DNA of 64,000 nt from Cupidesulfovibrio sp000226255 (lineage in GTDB: Bacteria > Desulfobacterota > Desulfovibrionia > Desulfovibrionales > Desulfovibrionaceae). The DNA lies in NCBI RefSeq assembly GCF_003402415.2, contig NZ_AP036014.1:2790001-2854000 (forward strand). The letters run 5' to 3'. The notes under the pieces are model-generated. The model worked only from the letters and a program-made list of their open reading frames with translations. It did not search any database and had not been told where the DNA came from. The position numbers and the translations under genes were made by a program. Shown here piece after piece: positions 40,725 through 50,025 of this stretch (within the stretch, counting starts at the first letter, position 1; every line of letters begins with the position of its first letter).

Positions 40725-42071
40725 ATGATCCGCTACATTTCGCGCATGCCGGACCGGGCATGGGAAGACGCCACGCCGCGCGCGGTGGCCCTGCTGGGCA
40801 GCACCGGCTCCATCGGCGCTAGCGCGCTGAAGGTCATCGAGGCCCACCCCGGCCTGTTCCGGGTGGCGGCGCTGGCCGGGGCGCGCAACGTGCGCCTGCT
40901 GGCCGGACAGGCCACCCGCCACCGACCCGCGCACCTCGGCGTGCTGGACGAGGCAGGCGCGGCGCAGTTGCGCGGGCTGCTGCCCGCCGGGTACGCACCG
41001 GACATCCACGTGGGGCCGGAAGGGTACGCGGCGCTGGCCGCCCTGCCGGATGCCTCCACGGTGCTGTCCGCCCAGGTGGGCGCGGCGGGCCTGCGGGCCA
41101 CCGTGGCCGCCGCGCGCGCGGGCAAGGTGATCTGCCTGGCCAACAAGGAATCACTGGTGCTGGCGGGCGCGCTCATCAGGCAAATTTGCGCGGAGACGGG
41201 CGCGGTGGTGCTGCCCGTGGATTCCGAGCACAACGCCGTGTTCCAGGCCCTGCGCGTGCACGATACCCTGCTGGACGGGGCACGCGCGCCCGATGCCGTG
41301 CGGCGGATCATCCTCACCGCCTCGGGCGGCCCCTTCCGGGGGCGCGACCGGGCCTTCCTGTCCACGGTCACCCGCGAACAAGCCCTGAACCACCCCAACT
41401 GGTCCATGGGCGCGAAAATAACCATCGATTCCGCCACGCTGATGAACAAGGGGCTGGAAGTCATCGAGGCTTATCACCTGTACGGCGTGGCCCCGGACGA
41501 CATCGAGGTGGTGGTGCACCCCCAGTCCATCGTGCACTCGCTGGTGGAGTACGCGGACGGCTCGCAAATCGCCCACCTGGGCACGCCGGACATGCGCATC
41601 GCCATCGCCTACTGCATGGCCTGGCCGCGCTGCGTGGACACCGGGGTGGCCCCGCTGGACCTGGTGCGGGCGGGCAGCTTGACCTTCGAGGCTCCCGACT
41701 TATCCTCTTTCCCGTGCCTTGCTCTGGCGCAACGCGTGCTTGCGAGCGAGGCGCGCACTCCCGGCGGCGCTGGCCTGCCCGTGGTGCTCAACGCCGCCAA
41801 CGAGGCGGCGGTGGACCTGTTCCTGCACGGCCGCATCGGGTTCATGGACATTCCCGCGCTCATCGAACGGGCGCTGGACGACCATGACGCCCGAATGACG
41901 AGCGCGGGCGCGGCCACCCCGACAGCGGCCCCGGCCCCCCCGGATGCTGTCACCGACGATTTCATCCTGATGCGCGACATCGACCACATAGAGGCGCTCG
42001 ACGCCGCAACCCGCCGCCGCGTGGCCCACTGGGCAGGCGCGGCAGGCACGCAAGGAACGGGCAACGCATGA
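40725..42071 (+). CDS. dxr: 1-deoxy-D-xylulose 5-phosphate reductoisomerase
   Basis: Second MEP-pathway enzyme of isoprenoid synthesis. 448 aa, somewhat long. NADPH site LLGSTGSIGASALKVI, LANKESLVLAGALI, PVDSEHNAVFQAL, ASGGPFRGR, NHPNWSMGAKITIDSATLMNKG. An Ala/Pro/Thr-rich insertion lies near residues 390-410. SD AAAGGACACGGGC before ATG 40725. Overlaps rseP by ATGA. Confidence 0.97.
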   Translation: MIRYISRMPDRAWEDATPRAVALLGSTGSIGASALKVIEAHPGLFRVAALAGARNVRLLAGQATRHRPAHLGVLDEAGAAQLRGLLPAGYAPDIHVGPEGYAALAALPDASTVLSAQVGAAGLRATVAAARAGKVICLANKESLVLAGALIRQICAETGAVVLPVDSEHNAVFQALRVHDTLLDGARAPDAVRRIILTASGGPFRGRDRAFLSTVTREQALNHPNWSMGAKITIDSATLMNKGLEVIEAYHLYGVAPDDIEVVVHPQSIVHSLVEYADGSQIAHLGTPDMRIAIAYCMAWPRCVDTGVAPLDLVRAGSLTFEAPDLSSFPCLALAQRVLASEARTPGGAGLPVVLNAANEAAVDLFLHGRIGFMDIPALIERALDDHDARMTSAGAATPTAAPAPPDAVTDDFILMRDIDHIEALDAATRRRVAHWAGAAGTQGTGNA

Positions 42072-43132
42072 GCAGCTTCCTTTCGGTTCTCCTGGTCCTT
42101 GGCGGCCTGATATTCTTCCACGAACTCGGACACTTTCTGGTGGCCCGGCTGTTCGGCATCGGCGTGCAGACCTTTTCGCTGGGTTTCGGCCCGCGCCTGT
42201 TCGGCTGGCGCGGCAGCCAGACCGACTACCGCTTCTCGCTGGTGCCCCTGGGCGGCTACGTGTCGCTGGTGGGTGAAAGCGAGGACGCCGATCTGCCCGA
42301 AGGCTTCGAGAAACGACACAGCTTCACCCTGCGCCCGGCATGGCAGCGGCTGCTGGTCATCGCGGCCGGGCCGGTGTTCAACCTGCTGCTGGCGTGGTTC
42401 ATCTACTGGGGCCTGTTCTGGGCCTACGGCCAGTTCCAGATGGCCCCGGAAGTGGGGCGGGTGCAGGCCGAAAGCCCTGCCGCCGTGGCGGGCGTGGCCC
42501 CCGGCGACCGCATCGTGTCCATAGACGGCAAACCCGTGCAGTGGTGGGACGAAGTGGCCGGGGCCATCGTGGCCAGCAACGGCCGCGAACTGACCCTGTC
42601 CATAGACCGCAACGGCACGGCCCTGTCGGTGCCCGTGAAGCCCGAGGTGCGCAGCCGCAAGACCATCTTCGGCGACGAGGAACGCACCTGGCTCATCGGC
42701 ATCCAGGCTTCTGGCCGCACCGAGTCCGTGCCGCTGAACGGGGCATCGGCCCTGAAGGCCGGGCTGGAACAGACCTGGCGGATGATCGTCATCACCGGCC
42801 AGAGCGTGCAGAAGATCTTCGAGCGGGTGGTGCCGCTGGATTCCGTGGGCGGCCCCATCATGATCGCCCAGATGGTCAGCGAACAGTCGCGCCAGGGGCT
42901 GGACAGCGTGCTGGCGCTCACGGCGCTGATCAGCATCAACCTGGGCCTGCTGAACCTGCTGCCCGTGCCGGTGCTGGACGGCGGGCACATCATCTTCCTG
43001 GCCATGGAAATGGTCATGCGCCGCCCGGTCAACGCCCGCGTGCGCGACGTGACCACCCGCATCGGCCTGGCCTTCCTGCTGGCGCTGATGCTGCTGGCCA
43101 CCTACAACGACATCGTGCGGAACCTGCAATGA
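42068..43132 (+). CDS. rseP: Site-2 intramembrane metalloprotease RseP
   Basis: Cleaves anti-sigma factors and signal-peptide remnants in the inner membrane. 354 aa. HELGH zinc site (18-22) in the first membrane segment, one PDZ domain (about 125-200: AESPAAVAGVAPGDRIVSIDG) and the C-terminal LLPVPVLDGGHI with the third zinc ligand. Overlaps dxr and tsaB by ATGA at both ends. Confidence 0.96.
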   Translation: MSSFLSVLLVLGGLIFFHELGHFLVARLFGIGVQTFSLGFGPRLFGWRGSQTDYRFSLVPLGGYVSLVGESEDADLPEGFEKRHSFTLRPAWQRLLVIAAGPVFNLLLAWFIYWGLFWAYGQFQMAPEVGRVQAESPAAVAGVAPGDRIVSIDGKPVQWWDEVAGAIVASNGRELTLSIDRNGTALSVPVKPEVRSRKTIFGDEERTWLIGIQASGRTESVPLNGASALKAGLEQTWRMIVITGQSVQKIFERVVPLDSVGGPIMIAQMVSEQSRQGLDSVLALTALISINLGLLNLLPVPVLDGGHIIFLAMEMVMRRPVNARVRDVTTRIGLAFLLALMLLATYNDIVRNLQ

Positions 43133-44100
43133 CAGCAGTGACGGCGGGGTGCGTCCGGGACAGCGGCGACGGGGCCAACGGGGCCAGCGACGAGGCCGGG
43201 GGTGACGGGGCCATCACCCTGGCCCTGAACGCCGCCGAATCGCGCGTGCAGGCAGCCGCCCTGCGCGGGGATGAAACCGTCTTCGCGCAGGAATGGCATG
43301 TGCCTTCGCAGGGCACGGAACTGCTGGCCCCCGCCCTGGCCGACGCCTTCACGCGGATGCGCCTTTCCCTGCGCGACGTGCGGCGCATCGCCTGCGTGCA
43401 GGGTCCCGGCAGCTTCACCGGGCTGCGCCTGGTGCTGTCCACGGCGGCGGGCATGGCCCGTGCGCTGGGGGCGCGGCAGGCCGGGCTTTCCTACACCCAA
43501 CTGCTGGCCTGCGGCCCGCTGCTGCCGCGCGGCGCGGTGCTGTGGGTGCTCACCCACGCCCGGCGCGGCCTGGTGCACATGCAGGCCTTCCGCATGCCCG
43601 GCGAAACCGTGGAGGTTGCCGCCGTATCCAACGACGCCGCCCAGCCGTCCCCACGGCCCGCTCCCCTGCCCGAGCCCCTGACGCCGGTGGAGGCCGCCAC
43701 GCTGAGCGCCGCCGTGGCCAGAATGGTGGCGGCCCGGTTCAATGATGACGCCGCCGTGACCAGAATGGCGGCGGCCCCGTCCGAGGAAGACGGTTCCGGC
43801 AGGGTCTTCCTGATGGGCAGCGGGGCCACCCGCAACCGGGCCGTCCTGGCCCCGGCCCTGGCGGAATTGCTGCCGCAGGCGTGCTTTCTGCCCGCCCGGT
43901 TCGACCACCCCGCCCCTGCCCTGCTGCTGCCCCTGGCCGCAGCGGCAGCCTATGGTCCCGACGACGTGCAGCCGCTGTACGTGCGGCCCTGCGACGCCGA
44001 GGAGAACCTGCCCGCCATGGCCGCCGCGCGCGGCATGGACCCGGAACAGGCCCGGCGCGAACTGGCCCGCCTGACCTCCTCCCCGCTCACCCCCGCATAG
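43129..44100 (+). CDS. tsaB: tRNA threonylcarbamoyladenosine biosynthesis protein TsaB
   Basis: Scaffold partner of TsaD in the t6A modification of tRNA. 323 aa, longer than the usual 230 or so. Core GPGSFTGLRLVLSTAAGMARAL and an ASKHA-fold N-terminus after about 28 Gly/Asp/Ala-rich extra residues; the C-terminal third is low-similarity and Ala/Pro-rich. ATG 43129 overlaps the rseP stop. Confidence 0.9.
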   Translation: MTAVTAGCVRDSGDGANGASDEAGGDGAITLALNAAESRVQAAALRGDETVFAQEWHVPSQGTELLAPALADAFTRMRLSLRDVRRIACVQGPGSFTGLRLVLSTAAGMARALGARQAGLSYTQLLACGPLLPRGAVLWVLTHARRGLVHMQAFRMPGETVEVAAVSNDAAQPSPRPAPLPEPLTPVEAATLSAAVARMVAARFNDDAAVTRMAAAPSEEDGSGRVFLMGSGATRNRAVLAPALAELLPQACFLPARFDHPAPALLLPLAAAAAYGPDDVQPLYVRPCDAEENLPAMAAARGMDPEQARRELARLTSSPLTPA

Positions 44101-44110
44101 CCCCCCCAGC

Positions 44111-44213
44111 CCGACCAATCCGGCCAGTCCGCCCCATCCGAACAATCCGGCCAGTCCGCCCCATCCGAACAATCCGGCCAGTCCGCCCCATCCGAACAAT
44201 CCGGCCAGTCCGG
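44111..44213 (+). repeat. 27-bp tandem repeat, 3.8 copies
   Basis: Units begin at 44111, 44138, 44165 and 44192 (last 22 bp). Units 2 and 3 are identical and unit 1 differs at one base. Each unit is itself three 9-bp steps starting with CCG (CCGAACAAT, CCGGCCAGT, CCGCCCCAT). It lies just after tsaB. Confidence 0.95.
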
Positions 44214-44316
44214 AAAGCCGGGGCTGCTGGAACAGCCCGTACCCGGCGTCCTTCCGCCAAGCCACCACGCTCTCCCGTCCCGGTCTGCCCTGGGCGCAGC
44301 CCCGCATCCGCGTCCC

Positions 44317-44343
44317 TAAAGCCTGTGGCTCCCCCGCCGATAA
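44317..44343 (+). promoter_or_regulatory. Sigma-28 promoter of fliD
   Basis: TAAA (44317-44320), 15-bp spacer, GCCGATAA (44336-44343): an exact match to the FliA consensus. It gives a leader of about 90 bases before fliD. Confidence 0.9.
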
Positions 44344-44443
44344 GGTTCACGAGGGGGCAGGCGGCCACGCGCTGGCACCGGCCTTGCAGCCCCACGGAGG
44401 GATAACTCCCATCGGGAAATTTCTTCCGACGAAGAGGTGCATC

Positions 44444-46195
44444 ATGGTTGAACTGGCATCCGGCGGCGTATACTTTTCCGGGCTCGGCAACGGCACGGAC
44501 TTCTCCAAGATCATCGACCAGTTGAAGTCCCTCGAAGAGATCCCGCAAAAGCGCCTTACCTTGTGGAAGGCCGACTGGCAGAAGCGCCAGGACGCCTTTG
44601 GCGAACTGCGGACGGAAATCGCCGCGCTCAAGGACAGCGTGGATTCCATGAACACCATGGAAAAATTCATGGTGAAGACAGCGACCAGTTCCAACGAGGC
44701 CGTGGCCAGCGCCACCACCACCTCCAGCGTCCTTGAAGGCAGCTACAAGATCGAGGTGGGACAGTTGGCCTCCAGTTCCATCTGGACCTACAACACCGCC
44801 TTCGCCGACAAGAAAACCACGGTCAACAGCTCCGGCAGCGACCAGCAGTTCGTCTACACATACATGGGCAAGACCCGCTCGATCACGGTGCCCAGCGGCA
44901 CCACCATCGACGGGCTCAAGAACATGATCAATAACGACCCCCAGAACCCCGGGGTAAAGGCCATGCTGGTGCAGAACGGCACCGGCTACACATTCCAGTT
45001 CCGGGGCATGGACATGGGGTCCACCGCAACATTGTCAGTGGGTGCTGGCACCACCGTCACCGGCCTTCCCGCTACGCCCGCCAACTGGACCGTGCAGGCC
45101 AACCAGAACGCCCAGTACCGGGTCAACGGGTGGCCCTCCACCACCTGGCTGGAGTCGAACTCCAACACGCTGACCGGCGCTGTCGAGGGCATGAACATCA
45201 CGCTACGGGACGTGGGCACCTCGCAGATTTCGGTGGTCACCGACATCGAGAAAATCAAGGAAAACATCGTCGGCTTCGTCGATGCCATGAACGCCGTGCG
45301 GTCCAAGATCAAGGAGCTGACTTCCGTCAACAGCTCCAAGGATGTGACCAGCCCGGACAAGGCGGCGTCGCTGTATTCCATGCAGAAGGGCTCCATCCTC
45401 ACCGGCAACTACGGCGTGCAACTGCTCTCCACCCAGCTCAAGACGGCCACGGCGGACAAGGCCGCAGGCTTCGAATACCAGTACAAGGACGGCAACCTGC
45501 TGCGTGGTGACGTGTTTTCTTCGCTGTCGCATATCGGCATCATGACCATTGCCGAAACCAACAGTCCCAATTCGGGCCTTCTGGAAATCCGGGAGGAAGA
45601 CCTGGGGGACGGTCTGCCATCTCTGGACAGGGCGCTACGCGAAAATCCCGAGGCCGTGGCCGAACTGTTCGCCGCCGACGGGCTGCCCGTGTCCGACTCT
45701 TCCGACTTCAGCTACTACTCGCACGTCAAGGGCGTGACCAAGGCGGGCACCTACGACGTGACCTACGACGTGGACGCCTCGGGCAACATCACCAACGCCT
45801 ACGTGGGCGGGCAGCGCGCCAACGTGGACAACGTGAACAAGCAGATCACGGCCATGGAGGGCGACGCCCGGGGCCTTGCCCTGCAGATCGACAACCTTGC
45901 GGCGGGCAGCTACTCGAGCCGCATGCGCATCAAGGAAGGCAAGCTGAGCGGGCTCAGCGACCAACTCAAGGACATGATGAGCGAGGAAGGCGCGCTGAAG
46001 ATCCTGGAAGACAACTACCAGGACATCATGGACGACATCCAGGACAAGATCGACAAGGAAGTGGACCGCGTCACCCAGTGGGAACAGCGAGAACGGCTGC
46101 GCTTCTCGCGGCTGGAGGCCACCCTGGCCCGCTACGACGCCCTCAACAAGTCGGTGGAAAGCCAGATCAAGTCGCTATCCTCGTCGTCCTCGTAA
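44444..46195 (+). CDS. fliD: Flagellar filament cap protein FliD
   Basis: Caps the filament and guides flagellin polymerisation. 583 aa. N-terminal FSGLGNGTDFSKIIDQLKSLE and coiled-coil region, variable middle, and C-terminal VTRDV-type coiled coil (DDIQDKIDKEVDRVTQWEQ, RYDALNKSVESQIKSL). ATG 44444 follows GAAGAGGTGCATC. Transcribed from the sigma-28 promoter and followed by fliS. Confidence 0.95.
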   Translation: MVELASGGVYFSGLGNGTDFSKIIDQLKSLEEIPQKRLTLWKADWQKRQDAFGELRTEIAALKDSVDSMNTMEKFMVKTATSSNEAVASATTTSSVLEGSYKIEVGQLASSSIWTYNTAFADKKTTVNSSGSDQQFVYTYMGKTRSITVPSGTTIDGLKNMINNDPQNPGVKAMLVQNGTGYTFQFRGMDMGSTATLSVGAGTTVTGLPATPANWTVQANQNAQYRVNGWPSTTWLESNSNTLTGAVEGMNITLRDVGTSQISVVTDIEKIKENIVGFVDAMNAVRSKIKELTSVNSSKDVTSPDKAASLYSMQKGSILTGNYGVQLLSTQLKTATADKAAGFEYQYKDGNLLRGDVFSSLSHIGIMTIAETNSPNSGLLEIREEDLGDGLPSLDRALRENPEAVAELFAADGLPVSDSSDFSYYSHVKGVTKAGTYDVTYDVDASGNITNAYVGGQRANVDNVNKQITAMEGDARGLALQIDNLAAGSYSSRMRIKEGKLSGLSDQLKDMMSEEGALKILEDNYQDIMDDIQDKIDKEVDRVTQWEQRERLRFSRLEATLARYDALNKSVESQIKSLSSSSS

Positions 46196-46334
46196 CCTGA
46201 ACGTTCCGGGCCGCCCGCCCCCCGGCGCACGGCCGCGCACCAGACCAACATCCCCCGCCGCTACGCGGGAAACGACCACAACCCGCGACACACTCACCGC
46301 ATCACCACGCGGGCGCATACATCGGGAGAATGCA

Positions 46335-47153
46335 ATGCAGAAGGCGGCCCAAGCCTATTTACAGACCCAGGTCACCACGACCACCCAGGGCGAACTGTTG
46401 CTCCTGCTGTATGACGGGGCCATCAAGTTCCTGACCCAGGCCAAGGACAAGATTGCCGAGCGCGACTACGCGGGCAAGGGCATTCTCATTTCCAAGGCCC
46501 TGGACATCGTCAACGAACTGGACGCCAGCCTGAACATGGAAAAGGGCGGCGAACTGGCGCAGAACCTGCACAAGCTGTACTTCTACTGCTCCACCCGCCT
46601 GCTCAACGCCAACCTCAAGATGGACGTCAGCTTCATCGACGAGGTGATCAAGATCCTGTCCGGCCTGCGCGGGGCCTACGGCCAGATCGTCAACACCCCA
46701 GAGGCCATGGCCATCGGGGCCAGCATGGCGGCCAACCGCGCGCCCGCCAACGCCGCGCCCTCGCGCGCGCCGCTGCCCCCGACGCAGATGCCGCCGCTGG
46801 GCAGGCCCGCGCAATTCGGCCGCGCCCATGCCCAGGCCTATGGGCAGCAGGCCCCGGCGGACGACGCCGCACGTCCCGAAGCGCAAGCCCCGCAGGTGCC
46901 CCCCGTGCATGCGGCCCAACCGGTGGCCCGGCAGGCAGGCCCGGTCGTCCCGCAGGGAACGCCCGCCGCGCCGCAGGCGACCGCGCCACAGAACATTTCC
47001 CAGGCCTCTCCGGCCAATGCGTCCAGCGTGCCCGGCGCACCCGGTGCACCCGACGCACCCGGCACGCCCAGCATGGAAGACCAGCCCGCCAAGGGATTCG
47101 CCCCCAGCAGGATGGCCGCGGCCAACCTGTACCGCAAGTTCGCGCAAAGCTGA
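46335..47153 (+). CDS. fliS: Flagellin chaperone FliS with long Pro/Ala-rich tail
   Basis: Binds flagellin before export. 272 aa, about twice the family length. Residues 1-120 are the FliS fold (MQKAAQAYLQTQVTTTTQGE, LLLLYDGAIKFL, YYF-type LHKLYFYCSTRLL). About 150 further residues are Pro/Ala/Gln-rich and disordered, including a P-G-A repeat from a 9-bp DNA repeat, then a short conserved-looking end (MAAANLYRKFAQS). SD GGGAGAATGCA. Confidence 0.92.
   Translation: MQKAAQAYLQTQVTTTTQGELLLLLYDGAIKFLTQAKDKIAERDYAGKGILISKALDIVNELDASLNMEKGGELAQNLHKLYFYCSTRLLNANLKMDVSFIDEVIKILSGLRGAYGQIVNTPEAMAIGASMAANRAPANAAPSRAPLPPTQMPPLGRPAQFGRAHAQAYGQQAPADDAARPEAQAPQVPPVHAAQPVARQAGPVVPQGTPAAPQATAPQNISQASPANASSVPGAPGAPDAPGTPSMEDQPAKGFAPSRMAAANLYRKFAQS
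47028..47073 (+). repeat. 9-bp minisatellite in the fliS tail
   Basis: Five degenerate units of the form GCACCCGGN encode [AV]-P-[GD] tripeptides, in frame. Confidence 0.8.
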
Positions 47154-47255
47154 CGGTCCCGCACAACATTTCCGCAACGCGCCCCGCTCCCGTGACGCAA
47201 CGGCGAGCGGGGCGCACCCTTCCCTTGCCCGCCCCGCTGGGCTAGAACACGGCCC

Positions 47256-48434
47256 ATGGTCACCGCCGCATCCCACGCCCCCGCACCGGGCCATTCCGGC
47301 CCGCAGCCCGGCACGCGACGCCGGGTGTTGCACGTGGTGTCCTCGCTGGGGCTTGGCGGCACCGAAAAGGTCATGCACCTGCTGCTGGCCCGGCTGGACC
47401 CGGCCCGTTTCCACCGGGCCGTGTGGAGCCCGGAGGATGGCCCCCGCGCCGCGCCGCTGCGCGAGGCGGGCGTGACCACCTTTGTCGGCGGCGACCTGGG
47501 CGGCGTGGCCGCGCGCTTTTCCCCCCACATCGTGCACGTGCACCGCGCGGGCTGGCCGCAGCCCGAACTGCTGCGCCCGCTGCGCGCCGCCTTCCGCCTG
47601 GCGGCATCCGGCGATGCCGCCACCCTGGCCCGCCGCCTGCCCGCCATCGTGGAAACCAACGTGTTCGGGCGGCACGATCCGTCGCACTCCGGCACGCTCA
47701 TCGACGTCACCCTGTTCGTGTCCCGCTTCTGCGCGGAACGCTTCGCCCGCGTGCAGGGCATCCCCGCCGTGCCGCCGCGCTGGCGGGTGCTGTACAACCC
47801 CGTGGACACCGCGCTGTTCGCCCGGCTTACCCCAAGCCCGGCCGAGCGCGACTACACCCGCCCCGTGCTGGGCCGCCTGTCCCGGCCGGACCCGGGCAAA
47901 TGGTCGCCGCTGGCCCTGCACATCCTGCCCATCCTGCAACGCGAGCTGCCCCGCTTCCGCTACGACGTCATCGGGGCCATCCCCGAGGCGGAACGCTACG
48001 TGCGCGAACACGGCCTTGGCGACAACGTGCGCTTCCTGCCGCCGGTGCGCGAGGACGCGGAACTGGCCGCCTTCTTCAACGAACTGTCCCTGCTGGCCCA
48101 CGCCAACGACACCGGCGAAAGCTTCGGCCTCGCCATCGCGGAAGCCATGGCCGCCGGGCTGCCCGTGGTCACCCACCCCTGCCCCGGCCTGCGCGACAAT
48201 GCCCAACTGGAACTGGTGGAGCACGGCGTGACCGGGCTGGTGGCCGACACCGTGGAGGACTACGCCGGGGCGGTGCTGCACCTGTTGCGCCACCCGGAAA
48301 CGGCCCGGCGCATGGGCGAGGCCGGACGACGCAAGGCCGCCGCGCTGTTCGACGCGGCCGCGCAGGCCCGCGCGCTGGAGATGCTGTACGACGAACTGTG
48401 CCCGCCGGAACTGGCGGCCGGGGAGGCCACATGA
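47256..48434 (+). CDS. Family 4-type (GT-B) glycosyltransferase
   Basis: 392 aa. N-terminal VVSSLGLGGTEKVMHLLLARL, middle VLYNPVDTALFARL and LGRLSRPDPGKW, and donor-binding GESFGLAIAEAMAAGLPVV with the E-x7-E motif. No clear SD before ATG 47256. It follows fliS by about 100 bp and overlaps the next glycosyltransferase by ATGA, so protein (flagellin) or surface glycosylation is plausible. Confidence 0.88.
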   Translation: MVTAASHAPAPGHSGPQPGTRRRVLHVVSSLGLGGTEKVMHLLLARLDPARFHRAVWSPEDGPRAAPLREAGVTTFVGGDLGGVAARFSPHIVHVHRAGWPQPELLRPLRAAFRLAASGDAATLARRLPAIVETNVFGRHDPSHSGTLIDVTLFVSRFCAERFARVQGIPAVPPRWRVLYNPVDTALFARLTPSPAERDYTRPVLGRLSRPDPGKWSPLALHILPILQRELPRFRYDVIGAIPEAERYVREHGLGDNVRFLPPVREDAELAAFFNELSLLAHANDTGESFGLAIAEAMAAGLPVVTHPCPGLRDNAQLELVEHGVTGLVADTVEDYAGAVLHLLRHPETARRMGEAGRRKAAALFDAAAQARALEMLYDELCPPELAAGEAT

Positions 48435-49831
48435 ACGACGCGCCCAAAATGGCCGACCCCACGGCCGTGGCCGCCGACGCGCTGCTGGCCGCCTACACCC
48501 GCGCGGTGCTGGGATTCCGGCTGGGCGGCGCGGATGACGCCGCGCGGGCAGCGCCCGGCTGCGCCCCGTCCGGCCAGGCTGCCCCCAATCGGGCAGACCC
48601 CGATCAAACGGCCCCTGACCAGACAGCCGTCACCCAGGCCGTGGAAAAGGCCCTGCGCCTCGCCGCGCGCAGCGGGCGGCCCCATCTGGTGCTGCTGGGC
48701 ACCGGCGACGGCCAGTTGCCGGACGCCCTGGCGGATGCGCTGGCGTCTGCCATCGCGGCGAACGCCGCATCCCCGCGCCTGACCCTGTGCGACCTTTCTC
48801 CGGACAACGTGCGCGCGGCGCTGGCCGCCGGACGGCTCACCGCCTTCACGCCCCCCGCCCTGCCGGACGCCACGACCCCCCGCCTGCTGGCGGACACCTC
48901 GCCGTGGGCGCTGTTGCTGCTGTTGCGCGCCACTGGCATCGCGCCGGAAAGCGCCACCCTGTTCCCCAACCCCTTCCTGCCCCCGGCAGAGGCCGAGGTC
49001 CTGCGCCGCTGGCGACGGCTGTTCGGCGCGTGCGCGCCGGTCGATCTGCCGCCCGTTACGCCGCCCTCCGCACCGGACCTCGGCGTGGGGGCCATCCTGC
49101 ACCCGCAAGAGCCGGACCTGGCCGGGTTCTTCGCCCAGATTCCCGCATGGGTGCGCGAAGTGGCCGTGGTCTGGGACGGCGCGCCGCCCGGCTTCGACGC
49201 GGCCGCCCTGTGCCCCGTGCCGCTGCGCCAGACGGTGCGCCCGCTGGGGGGCGACTTCGCCGCCCAGCGCAACGCCATGCTCGGGCTGCTGTCCACCGGG
49301 TGGTGCCTGTACCTGGACGCCGACGAACGGCTTTCCGCCCGCACCTGGGCCTTGCTGCCCCGCCTGATGGCCGTGCCGGGAGCGGGGGCGTGGGTGTTTC
49401 CCCGCGCCACCGCCTATCCGGATGCGAACCACCTGCGCGTGGGCTACGGCCTGTGGCCCGACGTGCAGTTGCGGCTGTTCCGTCGCACGGAGGGCGTATG
49501 CTTTACTGGCGCGGTGCACGAACGGGTGGTGGGGGTGAACGGCCACACCTGCCTGCTGGCCGACGCCTGGATCGACCATTTGAGCTGGACGGCCAAGGAC
49601 CGGGAAACGCTGGCCGAGCGGCTGCGGGTATTCGACGCGGCGGCCCAGGCCGGGGGAATGGACCACGACGCCGCCTGCCGCGCGCACCGGCTCAGCGCGG
49701 AGTATCCCGCGCTGCGACGCGACCTGTTCGCGGCGGCCGGGCTGGCCCCCGGCGCGCCGGAACCGGGCAGGCCGACGACGGACGACGGGCAGCGCTCCCC
49801 CCTGGCCCTGCGCCTGCCCCTGTCGCCCTGA
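48431..49831 (+). CDS. Two-part protein with C-terminal family 2 glycosyltransferase domain
   Basis: 466 aa. The N-terminal 210 residues are Ala/Pro-rich with a Rossmann-like segment (LVLLGTGDGQLPDALADAL); the C-terminal half is GT2-like: VGAILHPQEPDLAGFF, NAMLGLLSTGWCLYLDADERL with the DAD metal motif, and GAVHERVVGVNGH. The N-terminal part could be a degenerate partner domain; I do not recognise it. Coupled to the GT-B gene upstream. Confidence 0.8.
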   Translation: MNDAPKMADPTAVAADALLAAYTRAVLGFRLGGADDAARAAPGCAPSGQAAPNRADPDQTAPDQTAVTQAVEKALRLAARSGRPHLVLLGTGDGQLPDALADALASAIAANAASPRLTLCDLSPDNVRAALAAGRLTAFTPPALPDATTPRLLADTSPWALLLLLRATGIAPESATLFPNPFLPPAEAEVLRRWRRLFGACAPVDLPPVTPPSAPDLGVGAILHPQEPDLAGFFAQIPAWVREVAVVWDGAPPGFDAAALCPVPLRQTVRPLGGDFAAQRNAMLGLLSTGWCLYLDADERLSARTWALLPRLMAVPGAGAWVFPRATAYPDANHLRVGYGLWPDVQLRLFRRTEGVCFTGAVHERVVGVNGHTCLLADAWIDHLSWTAKDRETLAERLRVFDAAAQAGGMDHDAACRAHRLSAEYPALRRDLFAAAGLAPGAPEPGRPTTDDGQRSPLALRLPLSP

Positions 49832-49966
49832 CCTTCGTCGTCCCCCGCCGCCACCCCACCCGACACGACGGCGACGCCCCGGAAACATCAGCGCCGCCCG
49901 GCGGCTCCGGGCCATCGGGCCACGTGGGCGCCTGCCGCGCTGGACCCTGCGCGGAACCGCCCCACC

Positions 49967-49995
49967 TTGATTTGCTCTGCCCGATGCCCTACACT
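49967..49995 (+). promoter_or_regulatory. Candidate promoter of the zinc-ribbon/Yip1 gene
   Basis: TTGATT (49967-49972), 17-bp spacer, TACACT (49990-49995), 30 bp before the start codon. Confidence 0.55.
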
Positions 49996-50025
49996 GCGCA
50001 TATGCAAGGAAGCAAAGGATTTCCC

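Noticed and set aside
44111..44213. CRISPR-like array
   Set aside because: The 27-bp units abut with no spacers and show an inner 9-bp period, so it is a plain tandem repeat; no cas genes nearby.
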